A stretch of 64,000 bases of DNA from Chloranthus sessilifolius (Eukaryota > Streptophyta > Magnoliopsida > Chloranthales > Chloranthaceae), in contig CM037596.1 of assembly GCA_021018995.1 (NCBI GenBank), forward strand, positions 11,049,501 through 11,113,500. The letters run 5' to 3'. The position numbers were made by a program, and so were the translations under genes. Position 1 is the first letter of the stretch. Every line of letters starts with the position of its first letter. Positions 34,851 through 45,032 of the stretch are shown here, one piece after another. Below the pieces are notes generated by a model that saw only the letters and a program-made list of their open reading frames with translations, did no database searches and had not been told where the DNA came from.

Positions 34851-35579
34851 ATCGAATTAAAGCAGACTACACTGCCAATCATACCTTGGGTGTCACCTCC
34901 ATGATTGTTTAAAGGAGTTCTATAATTTTTCCTTGCTCTTTCTGGATCAACTTGTTGAAGTGATCCATCGTTTGCAATTGAACATCCCTTGAAGTGAGTC
35001 GTTCTTCAAAGGAGTTGCATTGTGTCCGGAGGAGCATATTCTCCTCCACCAGCCGCTTATTCCCTTCCACCAATTGGTTAACTAACTCTTCCAAATGGCT
35101 GGTTTTTTGGTTGAGTTTCAAGTTATCCAACTCCAAACCATCAATCCTCTTCAACAACTCTTGATTAGAGGAGGTTGGTGTACTACTGGTTGTCTTCGCG
35201 GCGACCCTTTTAGGCTGGTCTAATTGGACTTGGATCTCATCTGACGAAGAGCCTTCGTCAGACGTTGTTTCGTCCTCAAATTCTTCCTCTTCAACTTCTT
35301 TGACCGGAATATTTCTTTTCTTCTTAGGCCGTAGATCAACTTCCACAGTTTTCTTGACCTCCTCAACCTCTTTCCTCTTCCCCCCAATTTTCCCCCCAAC
35401 AGCTTTTAAAACCCGCTGATAATTCTTTACGAGGGGTATGTCCAACTCAAAGGTAACGGGTTCGAGGGGAGCGTTAATCTGTTACGAAATAAGACAGGTT
35501 GTAAAATAACATAGAAAATTTACAGAAATTGAAAAATCACTTTAAATTAAAGACTGCTTAAAGAGTGGAAACTGATTTC

Positions 35580-35790
35580 ATTTACAGTCGATCCCGATTG
35601 TGTAGGTAGTCGATCCTGATTGTGTAGGTAGTCGATCCCGATTGTGTAAGTAGTCAATCCCGATTGTGTAGGCAGTCGTCCCCGATTGTGTAGGCAGTCG
35701 ATAACGATTGCTTAATCAATCGATCCGATTCCGTAGTCAGTCGTTGCCGACTACATAGACAATCGATATCAATTGATTTGGTAATCGAAA
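35580..35790. repeat. CAATCG/CGATTG array 5, partly tandem (21 bp)
   Basis: Here the motif has become a tandem array: AGTCGATCCCGATTGTGTAGG repeated about five times at 21-bp spacing, followed by palindromic units. It lies in the intron between exons 2 and 3. Confidence 0.85.
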
Positions 35791-36754
35791 TCCTCCAGAT
35801 TACTCTTTAAAGTTGTTACAAATTTACCTTTACATATTTGAATTAGTTAAAACGACATCATACCTTGGTGTCGACCATCTTCGCAAGAGTGTAGCCTTTA
35901 TTTCTCGTTTGGGGCTTCTCCGCCCACTTCAACAATCGGGGGAAAGGGTCTAGCATTGACGTTCTTTGAGGTGAGACGTCAGGCAGCATCTCATAGGCCC
36001 ACCACTGAAGTACACACATACAGCCATAAATATTATATGGCTTAAGGGCTTTATCGTTGTCGGCAGTCTTTCTATTTGTCACGCCCTTCTCTATATACTC
36101 TAGCAAGTCTTTGAAGACGTAGAGACCCCACGAGATTTTTTTAAAATTTTCTACGTCATCGACGAGTTCAACGTGGGCTTCCGACGATTGAAGATGGGAC
36201 CCGGGAAAAAGGAATGTACATAGAACAAAAAGAAGAGCCAACTTGACGAAGTCCTCATCACTTTGCGCTAGCCTCAATCCACTATCAATATGAGACCGAA
36301 GAATTTTTCCGGGCGGTAGTCCCCGAAAATATTTGTATCGAATGGTTTCCACTTCAGGTGCTTTAATGGAAGGGGAAGGGGAATATTGTTGGGGTTTAAC
36401 AACTACAAGGCCCAGAATTAAGGCAACGTCCATCTCCCGAAGATAGACATCTCTCCTCTCGATTCGGAAGTGGTTCTTCTCAACCTAAAAACTTAACATG
36501 GCATCCACAATATCTCCAGCAAAACTAACACCCTTTGGCATTTGAAATATTCCCCCGAAAACTGATGCACTTAGCATCTCCTTCCGCTGCGGCCTAGCGT
36601 CTTCGTAGATCTTCGAAATGCCAGTAGGAGAATATTTTCCAACAGCACGTTGTACAACCATTTTGCCGGCTTCTGTATATGAACTGTAATAAAATTGAAA
36701 GAGAATGTTTATAATCAGGGTATAATCAGGCTACATAAAAAACTCGCCGATTTC

Positions 36755-36840
36755 CTAAACAATCGTCATCGATTGTGTACACAATCGTCATCGACTGTGT
36801 AATCAATCGATGTCAATCGCATTAACAATCGACAGTATAT
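36755..36840. repeat. CAATCG/CGATTG palindrome array 6
   Basis: ACAATCGTCATCGATTGTGT and related units lie in the intron between exons 1 and 2. Confidence 0.8.
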
Positions 36841-36899
36841 ACAATTGTCCAATTTCTTTTCCTTTTTTCTTCTTTTTCTTATTCTTTTCTTCCTTCGCC

Positions 36900-37410
36900 A
36901 AAATTTTCATTACTTCATCGTTTTCGTCCCAAAGGAACTGAAGAGGATCTGGTTCTGGTGGTGGTGTTGGGTCCACCCTTACAAGATCGAACTTGATTTT
37001 GTTATAGTAAAACCTAAGGTGTTTTATCGGCATCATTTGACATTGGGAAATATGGGGGCCATTTGCTGCTAATGGTAGAAAATCATTTGCTGATGATGGT
37101 TAGGGATAATAACGAAAGCGATTGTATATACAATCGCTATCGATTGTATATGCAATCGTGCTCGATTGCATATGCAATCGCTTTCGTTATTATCCCTAAC
37201 CATCACCAGCAAATGATTTTCCACCATCAACAGCAAATGAATCATCCCTATTATCCCTACCAGCCCTCATATTTTCCAATGTCAAACGACGGCGATAAAA
37301 CACCTTAAAACCTACTATAACAAAATCAAGTTCGATCTTGTAAGGGAGGACCCACCACCACCACCAGAACTAGATCCTCTTCAGTTCCTTTGGGACGAAA
37401 ACAAAAATTT
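36900..37410. repeat. Large inverted duplication over exon 1 of the Ulp1-like gene
   Basis: About 36900-37110 is repeated in reverse orientation at about 37165-37410: GTTCCTTTGGGACGAAAAC, CAAGTTCGATCTTGTAAGG, AAACACCTTA and GTTATTATCCCTAACCATCA occur in mirror order. The centre (about 37110-37165) is CGATTGTATATACAATCG-type palindromes. The right arm on the plus strand still reads HHQQQMNHPYYPYQPSYFPM. Confidence 0.85.
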
Positions 37411-37500
37411 TGGCGAAATCGTTATCGATTGTCTATACAATCGATATCGATTGAGTACACAATCATTATCGATTGTATATACAATCGATAACGATAAAAA
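37410..37500. repeat. CAATCG/CGATTG palindrome array 7
   Basis: CGTTATCGATTGTCTATACA, CAATCGATATCGATTG and CGATTGTATATACAATCG units lie between the inverted duplication and the right TIR. Confidence 0.82.
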
Positions 37501-37744
37501 TTACTACAAAATGTGCACCGATGAAAGAAGAAGAAAAAACTCAATAGAAATTAATTATTTACTAGCTACTTACAGGTTTGGTAGCTTGAAGATTGAAGAA
37601 CGGAATGCTAGCGACTCTCGACCGCCTCTCCACTGAGTTCGAACGAAAAAGTAAAAAAGTAAAAAGGTAAACAGTGAAGGGTTTGGTTAAGGCGGCTATT
37701 TATTACATTGGAGGTAAATCCGGTATTTCCTAAAGGCGGAAGAT

Positions 37745-37835
37745 GGCTCGGCGCGCAGCGGGTCGATTTGGGTAAAGGTGAAACTATAGGGTCTCTGCAG
37801 TAAAAGGTACATCTGATAGGGTCGGTCAGGGTTCC
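37745..37835 (-). repeat. MULE right terminal inverted repeat
   Basis: On the minus strand it begins GGAACCCTGACCGACCC and continues with CAGATGTACCTTTTACTGC, collinear with the left TIR. Confidence 0.88.
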
Positions 37836-37844
37836 TTATTTTTA
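37836..37844. repeat. MULE target site duplication, right (TTATTTTTA)
   Basis: Identical to 28446-28454. It lies in the T/A-rich end of the LINE tail, so a chance match is somewhat more likely than in unique DNA. Confidence 0.85.
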
Positions 37845-37904
37845 TTTATTTATCGGCAAGCTGAGGTCGTAGGGACCCCACCCTTATTTATTACTTAGAA
37901 AAGA

Positions 37905-38640
37905 TTACAAATGAAAATAGACATTAATTATATCCTTTCTAAGAAGAGAGTGTACATCATCAGGTAATCCGGCATCCCTAATCCATCGCTCAACATAACT
38001 TGCTGTGAGCCCCCGATTAGCGAGAAAATCAACACACGAATTAACTTCTCTGAACACATGTTTGAAAGTAGCGCTATTGAACTTACTACATTGATTTTTA
38101 ATCCGCCAAACAACATCACTACTCTTCCAAACCACTGATGAAATATCATGAATCCAGGTCACCGCACTCTTGCAATCAGATTCGATAAGAATATCCATGA
38201 TATTCATATAAATAGCCATTTGAACCCCATATAAAATAGCATGTAGCTCACAATCAACCACCGAAGAACACAAGGTCGGCCCAGCAAAAGCACATACCAC
38301 CTCGCCACTACAAAAAATAAGACTATTAGCGGCAGTTTTTTTTAATAAAACACTGCCGCTATTAGTCTTGTCGCTACAAAAAACTGCCATTACAAAAATA
38401 ATAGCGGCAGTTTTTTGTAGCGACAGGACTAATAGCGGCAGTTTTTTATTAAAAAATCTACCGCTAATAGTCTTATTTTTTATAGTGCGCCTTTCACCAT
38501 TCTGATGATACCACCTATTTCAGCTTTCCCATTCTGTAGCGCACCATTGACTTCAATTTGAACTGCCCATCAGAAGGACACTGGTAGGAATAGGGAATAG
38601 GAATTTCGCACTGTTCCTAAGAATGCCAAACGCTGCATAG
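37905..38640 (-). pseudogene. LINE RNase H domain, split by a MITE
   Basis: Readable as CSSVVDCELHAILYGVQMAI (E of the active site), DILIESDCKSAVTWIHD (D) and VFREVNSCVDFLANRGLTAS near the C-terminus, with D in the R-E-x-N-x-x-x-D pattern. RNase H at the end of ORF2 is typical of plant L1 elements. A 182-bp MITE (38306-38487) interrupts the N-terminal side, so the first part of that open frame is MITE sequence. Confidence 0.8.
38306..38487. mobile_element. CACTA-type MITE in the LINE RNase H (182 bp, duplication CGC)
   Basis: Ends CACTACAAAAAATAAGACTA and TAGTCTTATTTTTTATAGTG; internal AGCGGCAGTTTTTT occurs in both orientations. CGC flanks both sides (38303-38305, 38488-38490). Confidence 0.92.
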
Positions 38641-39149
38641 AAAATTGTTCATTTCTCCATACATAGAACGAAATGATAATAAGAGCAGCCCTCCTTTTAT
38701 TCCCTCCTGCATTATCCATACATAGTATTACCTCATCAGCTGAGGAGCCCCCCATGCTCTTGATACCAAGCCTATGCTTCAAGGATAATCAGATCCACCT
38801 TGAGAAACCTCATTTAAAGAAAAGATGCTTGATATCTTTGGAGTGTCCCCAACATAGTACACATCGAGATGGGATAATCAATCCTCTTTGGCAGAGATTA
38901 TCCGTAGTCAGGAGGCTATAATTTACAGCAAGCCAAACACAGAAAGCATGTTTCGGAATATTAACACTATTCCAAACGAACTTGGCTTACTCAACTTAAG
39001 TGCTACTTCTCTGAATAACCTCCCAAGCATAATTTAAGTGAATAAACCATTGCTTTGATCATATTATCCTTATAGGTTCCATCAAGAACTTACACCCCAC
39101 TAATAAGATTCTATGCTTCTTCCATCTGCCTGGTAGAGGGAAAAGGAAG

Positions 39150-39422
39150 TCACCATATACCAGTAGAGATAACATTGTGAACCAACACCTCATAACTACT
39201 CCCGGATTGATCAATCAATCGACTACTAAACATGGGAATAAGAGATTTCCCACCTACCCATGGGTCAATCCAGAAACTAGTGTCAAAACGATCTCCTAAT
39301 ATAACCCTGGACTGTTCATAAACCATATCTCTCACTTGCAATATGGATTGCCAGGCCCAAGATGGATCAGCTGGGAGAGAGCATTGCCAAATACTCTCAT
39401 TCTTAATATACTTTGTCCACAT
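39150..39422 (-). pseudogene. LINE zinc-binding (zf-RVT-like) linker region
   Basis: Reads SIWQCSLPADPSWAWQSILQ and DTSFWIDPWVGGKSL, matching the P-x-x-S-x-x-W-x-x-I and W-x-D-x-W stretches between RT and RNase H in plant LINEs. Further pieces lie between 38600 and 39150 in other frames. Confidence 0.65.
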
Positions 39423-39937
39423 AACATAAGCTCAAAGAGATTCAATAGTTTTTGCAATGTTCCAAAATAATTTAGCCATACCAACCAAGTTCCAATCTCT
39501 TATCTTCTTAGTACCTAACCTCCCTTCCTGTTTAGGCCTGCACACTCTCGACCATTTCATAGGATGCAACGACTGCATAAGCATGGGCCACTTCCAAAGA
39601 AACCGAGCAAAAATACCTTCAATTTCGTTGATAGTTCGCTTGATAACAAAAAGGCACCAGTTCAGTAAACCTGAAAATTTTCTTAGAATAGTACTAATAA
39701 GTTGTAATCTACCGGCATAGGATAAAAGATGGCCCTTCCAACTTTATCAATCAACGGCTTGCAGAAAGTGTGAGACATTCGAGAAGTAAAGAGCGGTAGC
39801 TACAAATATTTTATAGGAAAAATTTCTTCTCTAAACTTTAATATATTTTTAAGTAAAGCAGGCGAGCAACATGCTTTATCAAAGATCACTAGACACTTGC
39901 TATCATTAGCCAACAATCCAAAAGCATCATGAAATTC

Positions 39938-40860
39938 CTAATTGAGCATATTCTTGATGCCAAAAGCCGAGGATTCCTCATATGTGCTGAATAAAAGAAC
40001 ACCATCTGCGAAAAGCATGTGAGAAACAATAGGACCACCAAGAAGAGACGGGCAATTAATCTGACCCACCTCTACTTTTTTATCCATCATAGCAGAAAAC
40101 GCTTCCATAATAATGGTAAAAATAAGGGGTGATAGAGGGTCGCCTTGTCGTATACCGCATTCGCTTCTAAAGTACCCGTAAGGAGTGCCATTCACAATGA
40201 TGGAAAAGGAAGGTGTGGTAATGCACTCTCTCACCCATCCAATCCAAGTACTATCAAACTTTAACTGCTTAAGGATTTTCAGGATGAAATCCCATTTCAC
40301 CCTATCATAAGCCTTTTTTAGATCAATTTTAAGACACGGAGCCTTTGGGCCATGTTTCAAGTGGAATTTCCGAACCATCTCATGAGCTACGAGAATGTTC
40401 TCAGTAATTCGTCTGCCCTTAACAAACGCTGATTGGTTAAGGCTCACCAGCCGAGGGAGCACTCCCGCTAGCCTATTAGCCATAATTTTAGTGACAATTT
40501 TATAAATAAAATTACATAGGGCTATAGGTCTAAGCTTATCAATAGTTTTTGTATCATTTTCTTTAGGAATAAGCTTAATAATCGTAGCATTAAGAGATTT
40601 GAGCAATTTACCCCCATTTGAAGAAATTGCTCATCGCCTTACAGACATCCTTGCCGACAATGTCCTAGAAGCATTTGAAAAATTCGGCAGAGAACCCATC
40701 TGGACCTAGTGTCTAGCCAGTAGGAGAGTTGAAGACCACATTCTTGATCATCCATAGAGATTGACAAAGAAAGCATAGAAATCTCATCCTCATTGAGAAC
40801 CCACTTGAAATCCATAGACAAATCTACGGCCTTCTGAAGTCTCAGCCAATAGAATGATGT
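39938..40860 (-). pseudogene. LINE reverse transcriptase
   Basis: The best frame (40606-39938) has IIKLIPKENDTKTIDKLRPI, NQSAFVKGRRITENILVAHE, LKIDLKKAYDRVKWDFI and CGIRQGDPLSPLIF, all canonical L1 RT blocks. The catalytic box reads LFADG (about 40001-40012) where L1 enzymes have FADD, so one aspartate is lost. Upstream in another frame GPDGFSAEFFKCF and IVGKDVCKAMSNFF continue the domain to about 40860. Confidence 0.88.
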
Positions 40861-41260
40861 GGTACAAGAAATAGGCTATAACCAAATAGAACAAATTCCC
40901 GAAGAAAGTTCACAGACGAACCGGCAGCCCACAGTTGTGGAATGATGTAATCTGTTCATCCCAACTGGCATGTGTAGGGAAGAGACCGTGTTCTGGCAAG
41001 AAGTCTTCAGAAACTTGTACTTGTACTGGGCTTTACAAATTGGAGGCGGCACAGTCAATGACCTCGAAGTAGGAAGCTTCTCTTCCGGCCAAGTTGCGGA
41101 TCCCTTGTTCAGGGCTTCAGAGAAGAACCCATGACAACGACGTCCATTTTCTGGAGAAGAAGCACTCGCAAGACAGATGCATTGGTTTTTGGGTCTGTCC
41201 TGGCTATTGTAGTTCCATACAGACATTAGAATCCTCGCTTGAAGAGATAACATGTCCCCC

Positions 41261-42164
41261 CATCTACAGTAAAATTAAGGTTGCAGATATTTGACTTCGT
41301 GTATTCCGGATCCCTTAATGACTGAAGATAGAGAAAGCAAGATGGAAAGTCTTTAACACAACATACAAAATGTGGCTTTAGAGAGGAGGATTTACGATAA
41401 AATAAAATAAAAATAACAAAAAAGGTTTACTCTCTACCTCTGTATTTCTAGATGACATCCACTCCATCAAGAATTCTTACTAGTCGGAGGCGCCTTGGTG
41501 CCACACGACTTTGTGTGTGGATTCGGTTGCACAATTGGCAACTAAATCCCATGATATATGGGCACGTATATACAATTCCAAATAAAGAAAGAGAGTTTGC
41601 AGTCATGCCAATCTTAGAGAGAGAGAGAGGGACGGTTTGGAGGGTTGAACTTGTGGAAAGCCCAAAATCTTGAAACTCTTTAGGAAGGTGGGACACTTGG
41701 TGCTCCTGTTGGATTAGAGTAGTTTGCGTGTTAAACATAAACACCACAAACATCTATATATTACATTATTTAAGAGATATGTATAAATAATGCTGGGTTT
41801 AGATATTGGGTATCATTACCGATCATCATGGTACCCCTATCTAACACCATACATCCATATAATATATTTATATATATTGTTTTATATATATTCTATTTCT
41901 AAAATGAGTACGAGAGAGGGAAAAAAGTGTGGTTCATGCTTGGGGTTGGGTGGTGTGTAACATGCGCAGACACACGTACGCTCGACACAAGGATTCGATA
42001 TGGGATTTAGTATGTTGGGGTGAGTACACCCAAATAAAATAGGTGGGTTTGAGGTGATGTCACACGGGTTATAAATTTGACTAGGGTCAAACCAATCAAA
42101 TAGTCACAGTTATAGTTATAATTCAACGATTCAACCTTGGCGAAAATCTGGGTCACTACAGTGA
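41261..42164 (-). other. Intergenic with LTR-like end at 42164
   Basis: From 42164 on the minus strand the sequence starts TGTAGTGACCCAGATTTTCG, a chromovirus-LTR-like start. The opposite end was not found. The frames at 41448-41753 on both strands have no recognisable motif. An AT repeat lies near 41860-41900. Confidence 0.35.
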
Positions 42165-42169
42165 GAAAT

Positions 42170-43035
42170 TAAGCTATAATTTTATAGATTTCAGTGATCT
42201 GTTGGCTAAGACTTTAGCTATAATTTTAGAGATTCCATTGATAAGGCAGATGACCCAGAAATCGTTAGCCTCCACCGCTCCTGATTTAGGGATAAGAGCT
42301 AAGAAGGTCGCGTTCGTCTCTCGACTGATAATGCTCCTTTGATAAAATTATTTTAAAAATTCAAAAAGATCTCCTTTGATGAACGGCCAACATTTCTGAT
42401 AGAACGCAATAGGGAATTCATCAAGGCCAGGGGCTTTGTCACCGGCTAAGTCCGCAACCGCTACGTTAATTACCTCTTCCGAGAACTTTGCTTCAATATC
42501 TTGATTTTCCTCTAAGGATAAAGAGTTGAAAGCCAACCCATCCAACTGGGGTCTACAGACATTTTCTTTTTTAAACATGTGGCTGAAATGAGAGACAGAC
42601 ACAATAACAATATCAACAGAATCTAAGAAAGACATACACTCAACCTGGAATTGAGTAATGAGGTTGCATCTTCGTCTGTTGGAAGTTAGGCAGTGGAAGT
42701 ATTTCGAATTGCAGTCATCGGTCAGTCACTCATTGATCCTTGGAATTCTGCCTCCAGTATATCTCTTCTTTTATGAGTGTGTATTGAAGTTTTTCCTTTA
42801 AGGATGGTTCTGATGTCCCGATCAGCTCTCTCGATAAAAGATAAAGGAGCTGATTTTTCCTTGAATTGACGACATGAAACTTACATTTAAGACACTGAGT
42901 CGCTTTGAATTGTGACTCCAAATTTCTTACATCGAATGGATAATCCGCCTTCATAGATACATAGGACATTGAAAAATAACTTGGGTTACTGTTTGAAATT
43001 TCTCTAAATGCATGCGGATCTCCACGCATTCACCC
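42170..43035 (-). pseudogene. Second L1-type LINE fragment (linker and RT start)
   Basis: Minus-strand frames read LKEKLQYTLIKEEIYWRQNS (43029-42730), then AVADLAGDKAPGLDEFPIAF with YQKCWPFIKGDLFEFL (42635-42348). Another frame reads IPKSGAVEANDFWVICLING then ISKIIAKVLANR (about 42270-42190). It repeats the RT start already present in the neighbouring LINE, so it is a separate insertion. Confidence 0.75.
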
Positions 43036-43375
43036 CCGAATGTTTAGGTATGCATAGGATCATGAAATAAATATTATATTTAAGCAAAAACATACATCAA
43101 TCAGACGATCCTTTTCATCCGATCGAATAAAAATGATGGAAAAGAAGAGTGTCTTAGTTTTGACCACCCATAAAGTCTTTCAATAACTAGACGTAACAGG
43201 GTCTTTTCAAATAAAAAAAAAAATTACTAGTCCCAACACGGGGTCCAATGTAATCCCCTATTATTTAATACTGTAAAAAATACGGTAAACAACGTAATCC
43301 ATTGTAGCAAATTGTCTTCTTCTTCTCTCTTTCATTTTCTTATTTTCTTTTGCATTTTATAATTTTAACACCTAT

Positions 43376-43628
43376 TAAGGCTGTCAACTGATTGGGTGCG
43401 GGAAAATTTTGGCTTGCCAAATGAGAAAATGGCATATGCCTGACCAGACCTGTTGGAGAACCCAACTTGACCCGGACCCGACCTGAAATTTTCCCATCTC
43501 GACCTGAAATACTGAAAGTCGAGTCAGATGTCTCATGCCTCACCTGACCCAACGTGTCATTTATATATATGACCCGGTAAAAAATTTGGATCGGGCGGGT
43601 CACGTAGTCAACCTAACTCGTTGACAGC
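43376..43628. mobile_element. Degenerate hAT-like element
   Basis: Ends TAAGGCTGTCAAC and GTTGACAGC resemble those of 44648-45024. The interior is rich in GACCCG/CGGGTC. No clear duplication remains. Confidence 0.5.
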
Positions 43629-43850
43629 AAGGATCAAAATTTTGGTTTTCGTTTCCAATTCGATGGGTATCACCGAAACTGAAATTTTGAACTGAAATTT
43701 CGGCCGAAGACTTCAACACAGTACAAAAAAACTGAAATTTAAAATTCAACACCGTATAAAAATACCAAAAATTAAAGTTATTATTTCGGTTTTGGTGGGG
43801 ACTGAAACCGAAACATGAGGGCCAAAAGCCGAATTTTGAACCCTAGTTGA
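43629..43850. repeat. GGATCAAAATTTC-family repeat, copy 1
   Basis: Begins GGATCAAAATTTTGGTTTTC and contains GAAATTTCGGCCGAAG and AAACCGAAACATGAG. It is related to 45612-45771, about 45931-46010 and 49316-49525. Confidence 0.55.
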
Positions 43851-44047
43851 ACATCCCATCTCTATCTCATACACGAGGCATTAGCCTCTCCTGCAGCGAG
43901 GGATAGGTCTCAACACCTATCTAGCGATCAATGCACATGCTCACTGCCGCTAGCGACAGACTTTATACTACAGTTGGACCCCTTTCGGGCTTGTTTGGAG
44001 TTTAGGCCGCATAGCTTCTGAGCCCTTTTTTCTAAGGACAGTATCAT

Positions 44048-44146
44048 ACAGTGGACAAATTTTAGTAGACATTTTTACAGGCAGCTTATGTTGCATGAGG
44101 TGATTCTATTAAAACTGTCCACCATTTATAATTATTCTTTTTCTAA
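44048..44146. mobile_element. Short relative of the hairpin MITE at 49748-49892
   Basis: Contains GTGGACAAATTTTAGTAGAC, GGCAGCTTATGTTGCATGAG and ends ACTGTCCACC. It shares these blocks with 49748-49892, minus part of the right arm. Confidence 0.55.
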
Positions 44147-44384
44147 ATAGTCCCTTGGACGTATCAATCAAAGTGTATTATCGTAGCTCAATCCTTTAAC
44201 CCTGAGTGCCCTGGGAAGTCACTAAATTGCTTTACTTTTTTAACTAAAGGCCTTTTTCATGATTCAACCCATATAAACTGCAACATTTTTTTATATATTA
44301 AATCTATGTACTTGGGGAAAATTTGAAGGCATGCACCTAGATTGGATATAATTATACCATAAAAAGATCAGGAGTTCAAGGTTT

Positions 44385-44640
44385 AGTAGGATTTTATTTT
44401 ATTTTATTTTGTGAATAATTTAGCTTGAGTTTGTAGGGTCCTCACCCTTATTATTAAAGAAAAAAATAAAAAATAAATGATTATATTTTAGCATAAGCAA
44501 TAAATAAATCATCCCTTAAGAGAGAATTCAGAATAATCAAACACTCATCAAGATTTGACCATAATTCAAGGTTTGGTAGTTCTTCATCATCAACCTCTTT
44601 CAACTCTTATATCCTTACGAGGAATGAAGTCTGGTGGCAC
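44385..44640 (-). pseudogene. LINE 3'-end fragment
   Basis: TAGCTTGAGTTTGTAGGGTC, CTCACCCTTATTATTAAAGA and a preceding T/A tract copy the 3' end of the LINE at 37.85 kb. Only the last ~250 bp are present. Confidence 0.5.
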
Positions 44641-44647
44641 TTGCTAG

Positions 44648-45024
44648 TAGGGCTGTCAATGGGCCGGGCCGGGTCAAGTTTTTTAACCGACCCATTTTTT
44701 TTAAAAGAATATTTTTGGGCTCGGGCTCAGGCTCGGGCCGATAGCTAATTGGGCCGGGCTTGAACCCGGCCCGATTATTTATCCTGTTCAGGCCGGATTT
44801 CTAATAATTTTTTTTAAATTTTTTCTTTAAAAAATAAATTTAAAAGACCTAATTTTTTTGGGTCGGGGGGCCGAGCCTTACACTTTGCAATCCGAATCCG
44901 GCCCGATTTCTTATCCGGACTTAGCACGGCCCAACCCATTTATTAAATATATATAAAATAATGAGCATGAACTCGGTCCATCCAGATCGGGCCTGAGCTT
45001 AAACCGGGCCTGTTGACAGCCCTA
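44648..45024. mobile_element. hAT-like non-autonomous element (377 bp)
   Basis: Perfect 12-bp TIRs TAGGGCTGTCAA/TTGACAGCCCTA. Flanks CTTGCTAG (44640-44647) and CTTACTAG (45025-45032) are an 8-bp duplication with one difference. The interior is GGGCC/GGCCCG-rich with no coding sequence. Confidence 0.82.
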
Positions 45025-45032
45025 CTTACTAG

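Larger units (their letters stand above)
32567..37036 (-). pseudogene. DUF1985/Ulp1-type (C48) cysteine protease gene carried by the MULE
   Basis: C48 proteases cleave SUMO-type tails; transposon-borne copies have no settled role. Eight likely exons (minus): 37036-36850 (VDPTPPPEPDPLQFLWDEND), about 36688-35869, about 35470-34910, 34573-34175, about 34075-33983, about 33575-33290, 33225-33070 and about 32870-32567. Exon 2 holds the DUF1985-like reading SASVFGGIFQMPKGVSFAGD and ALLFVLCTFLFPGS. Exon 3 is a Lys/Glu-rich linker ending in a coiled coil (EELVNQLVEGNKRLVEENML). Exon 7 has IFVPVHSHTPLHWALAIVKV, with the family's catalytic His-Trp (33181-33186) and a following Asp. The Gln is seen (PRQSN), but the expected D-C-G with the catalytic Cys is missing. 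A TAG interrupts exon 2 near 36486. Introns hold the palindrome arrays. Confidence 0.72.
28455..37835. mobile_element. Mutator-like element with Ulp1-type passenger gene (9.4 kb)
   Basis: Two ~90-bp terminal inverted repeats and a perfect 9-bp target duplication define it. It contains a MULE transposase on the plus strand (29.15-32.03 kb) and a DUF1985/Ulp1-type multi-exon gene on the minus strand (37.04-32.57 kb), convergent with it. MULEs carrying Ulp1-like genes are known in plants (Kaonashi type); membership is inferred from gene content. Both genes are broken. It is inserted in the A-rich tail of the LINE at 37.8-41.3 kb. Confidence 0.9.
37845..41260 (-). mobile_element. L1-type LINE (minus strand, truncated and broken)
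   Basis: On the minus strand the order is possible endonuclease start (about 41230-40870), RT, zinc-binding linker, RNase H, and a 3' end GGTGGGGTCCCTACGACC followed by TAAATAAATAAAAATAA. The tail continues on the far side of the MULE (28429-28454). It appears inserted in an older plus-strand LINE piece ending at 28428. Target duplications were not resolved. Confidence 0.78.

Noticed and set aside
41448-41753. Open frames on both strands (73 and 101 codons) considered as a small host gene.
   Set aside because: No domain, splice context or initiation context stands out, and the region adjoins an LTR-like end.
37845-43035. A single LINE interrupted between 40860 and 42170.
   Set aside because: The same RT start motif (LIPK...ANRL) occurs in both parts, so there are two different LINE copies.
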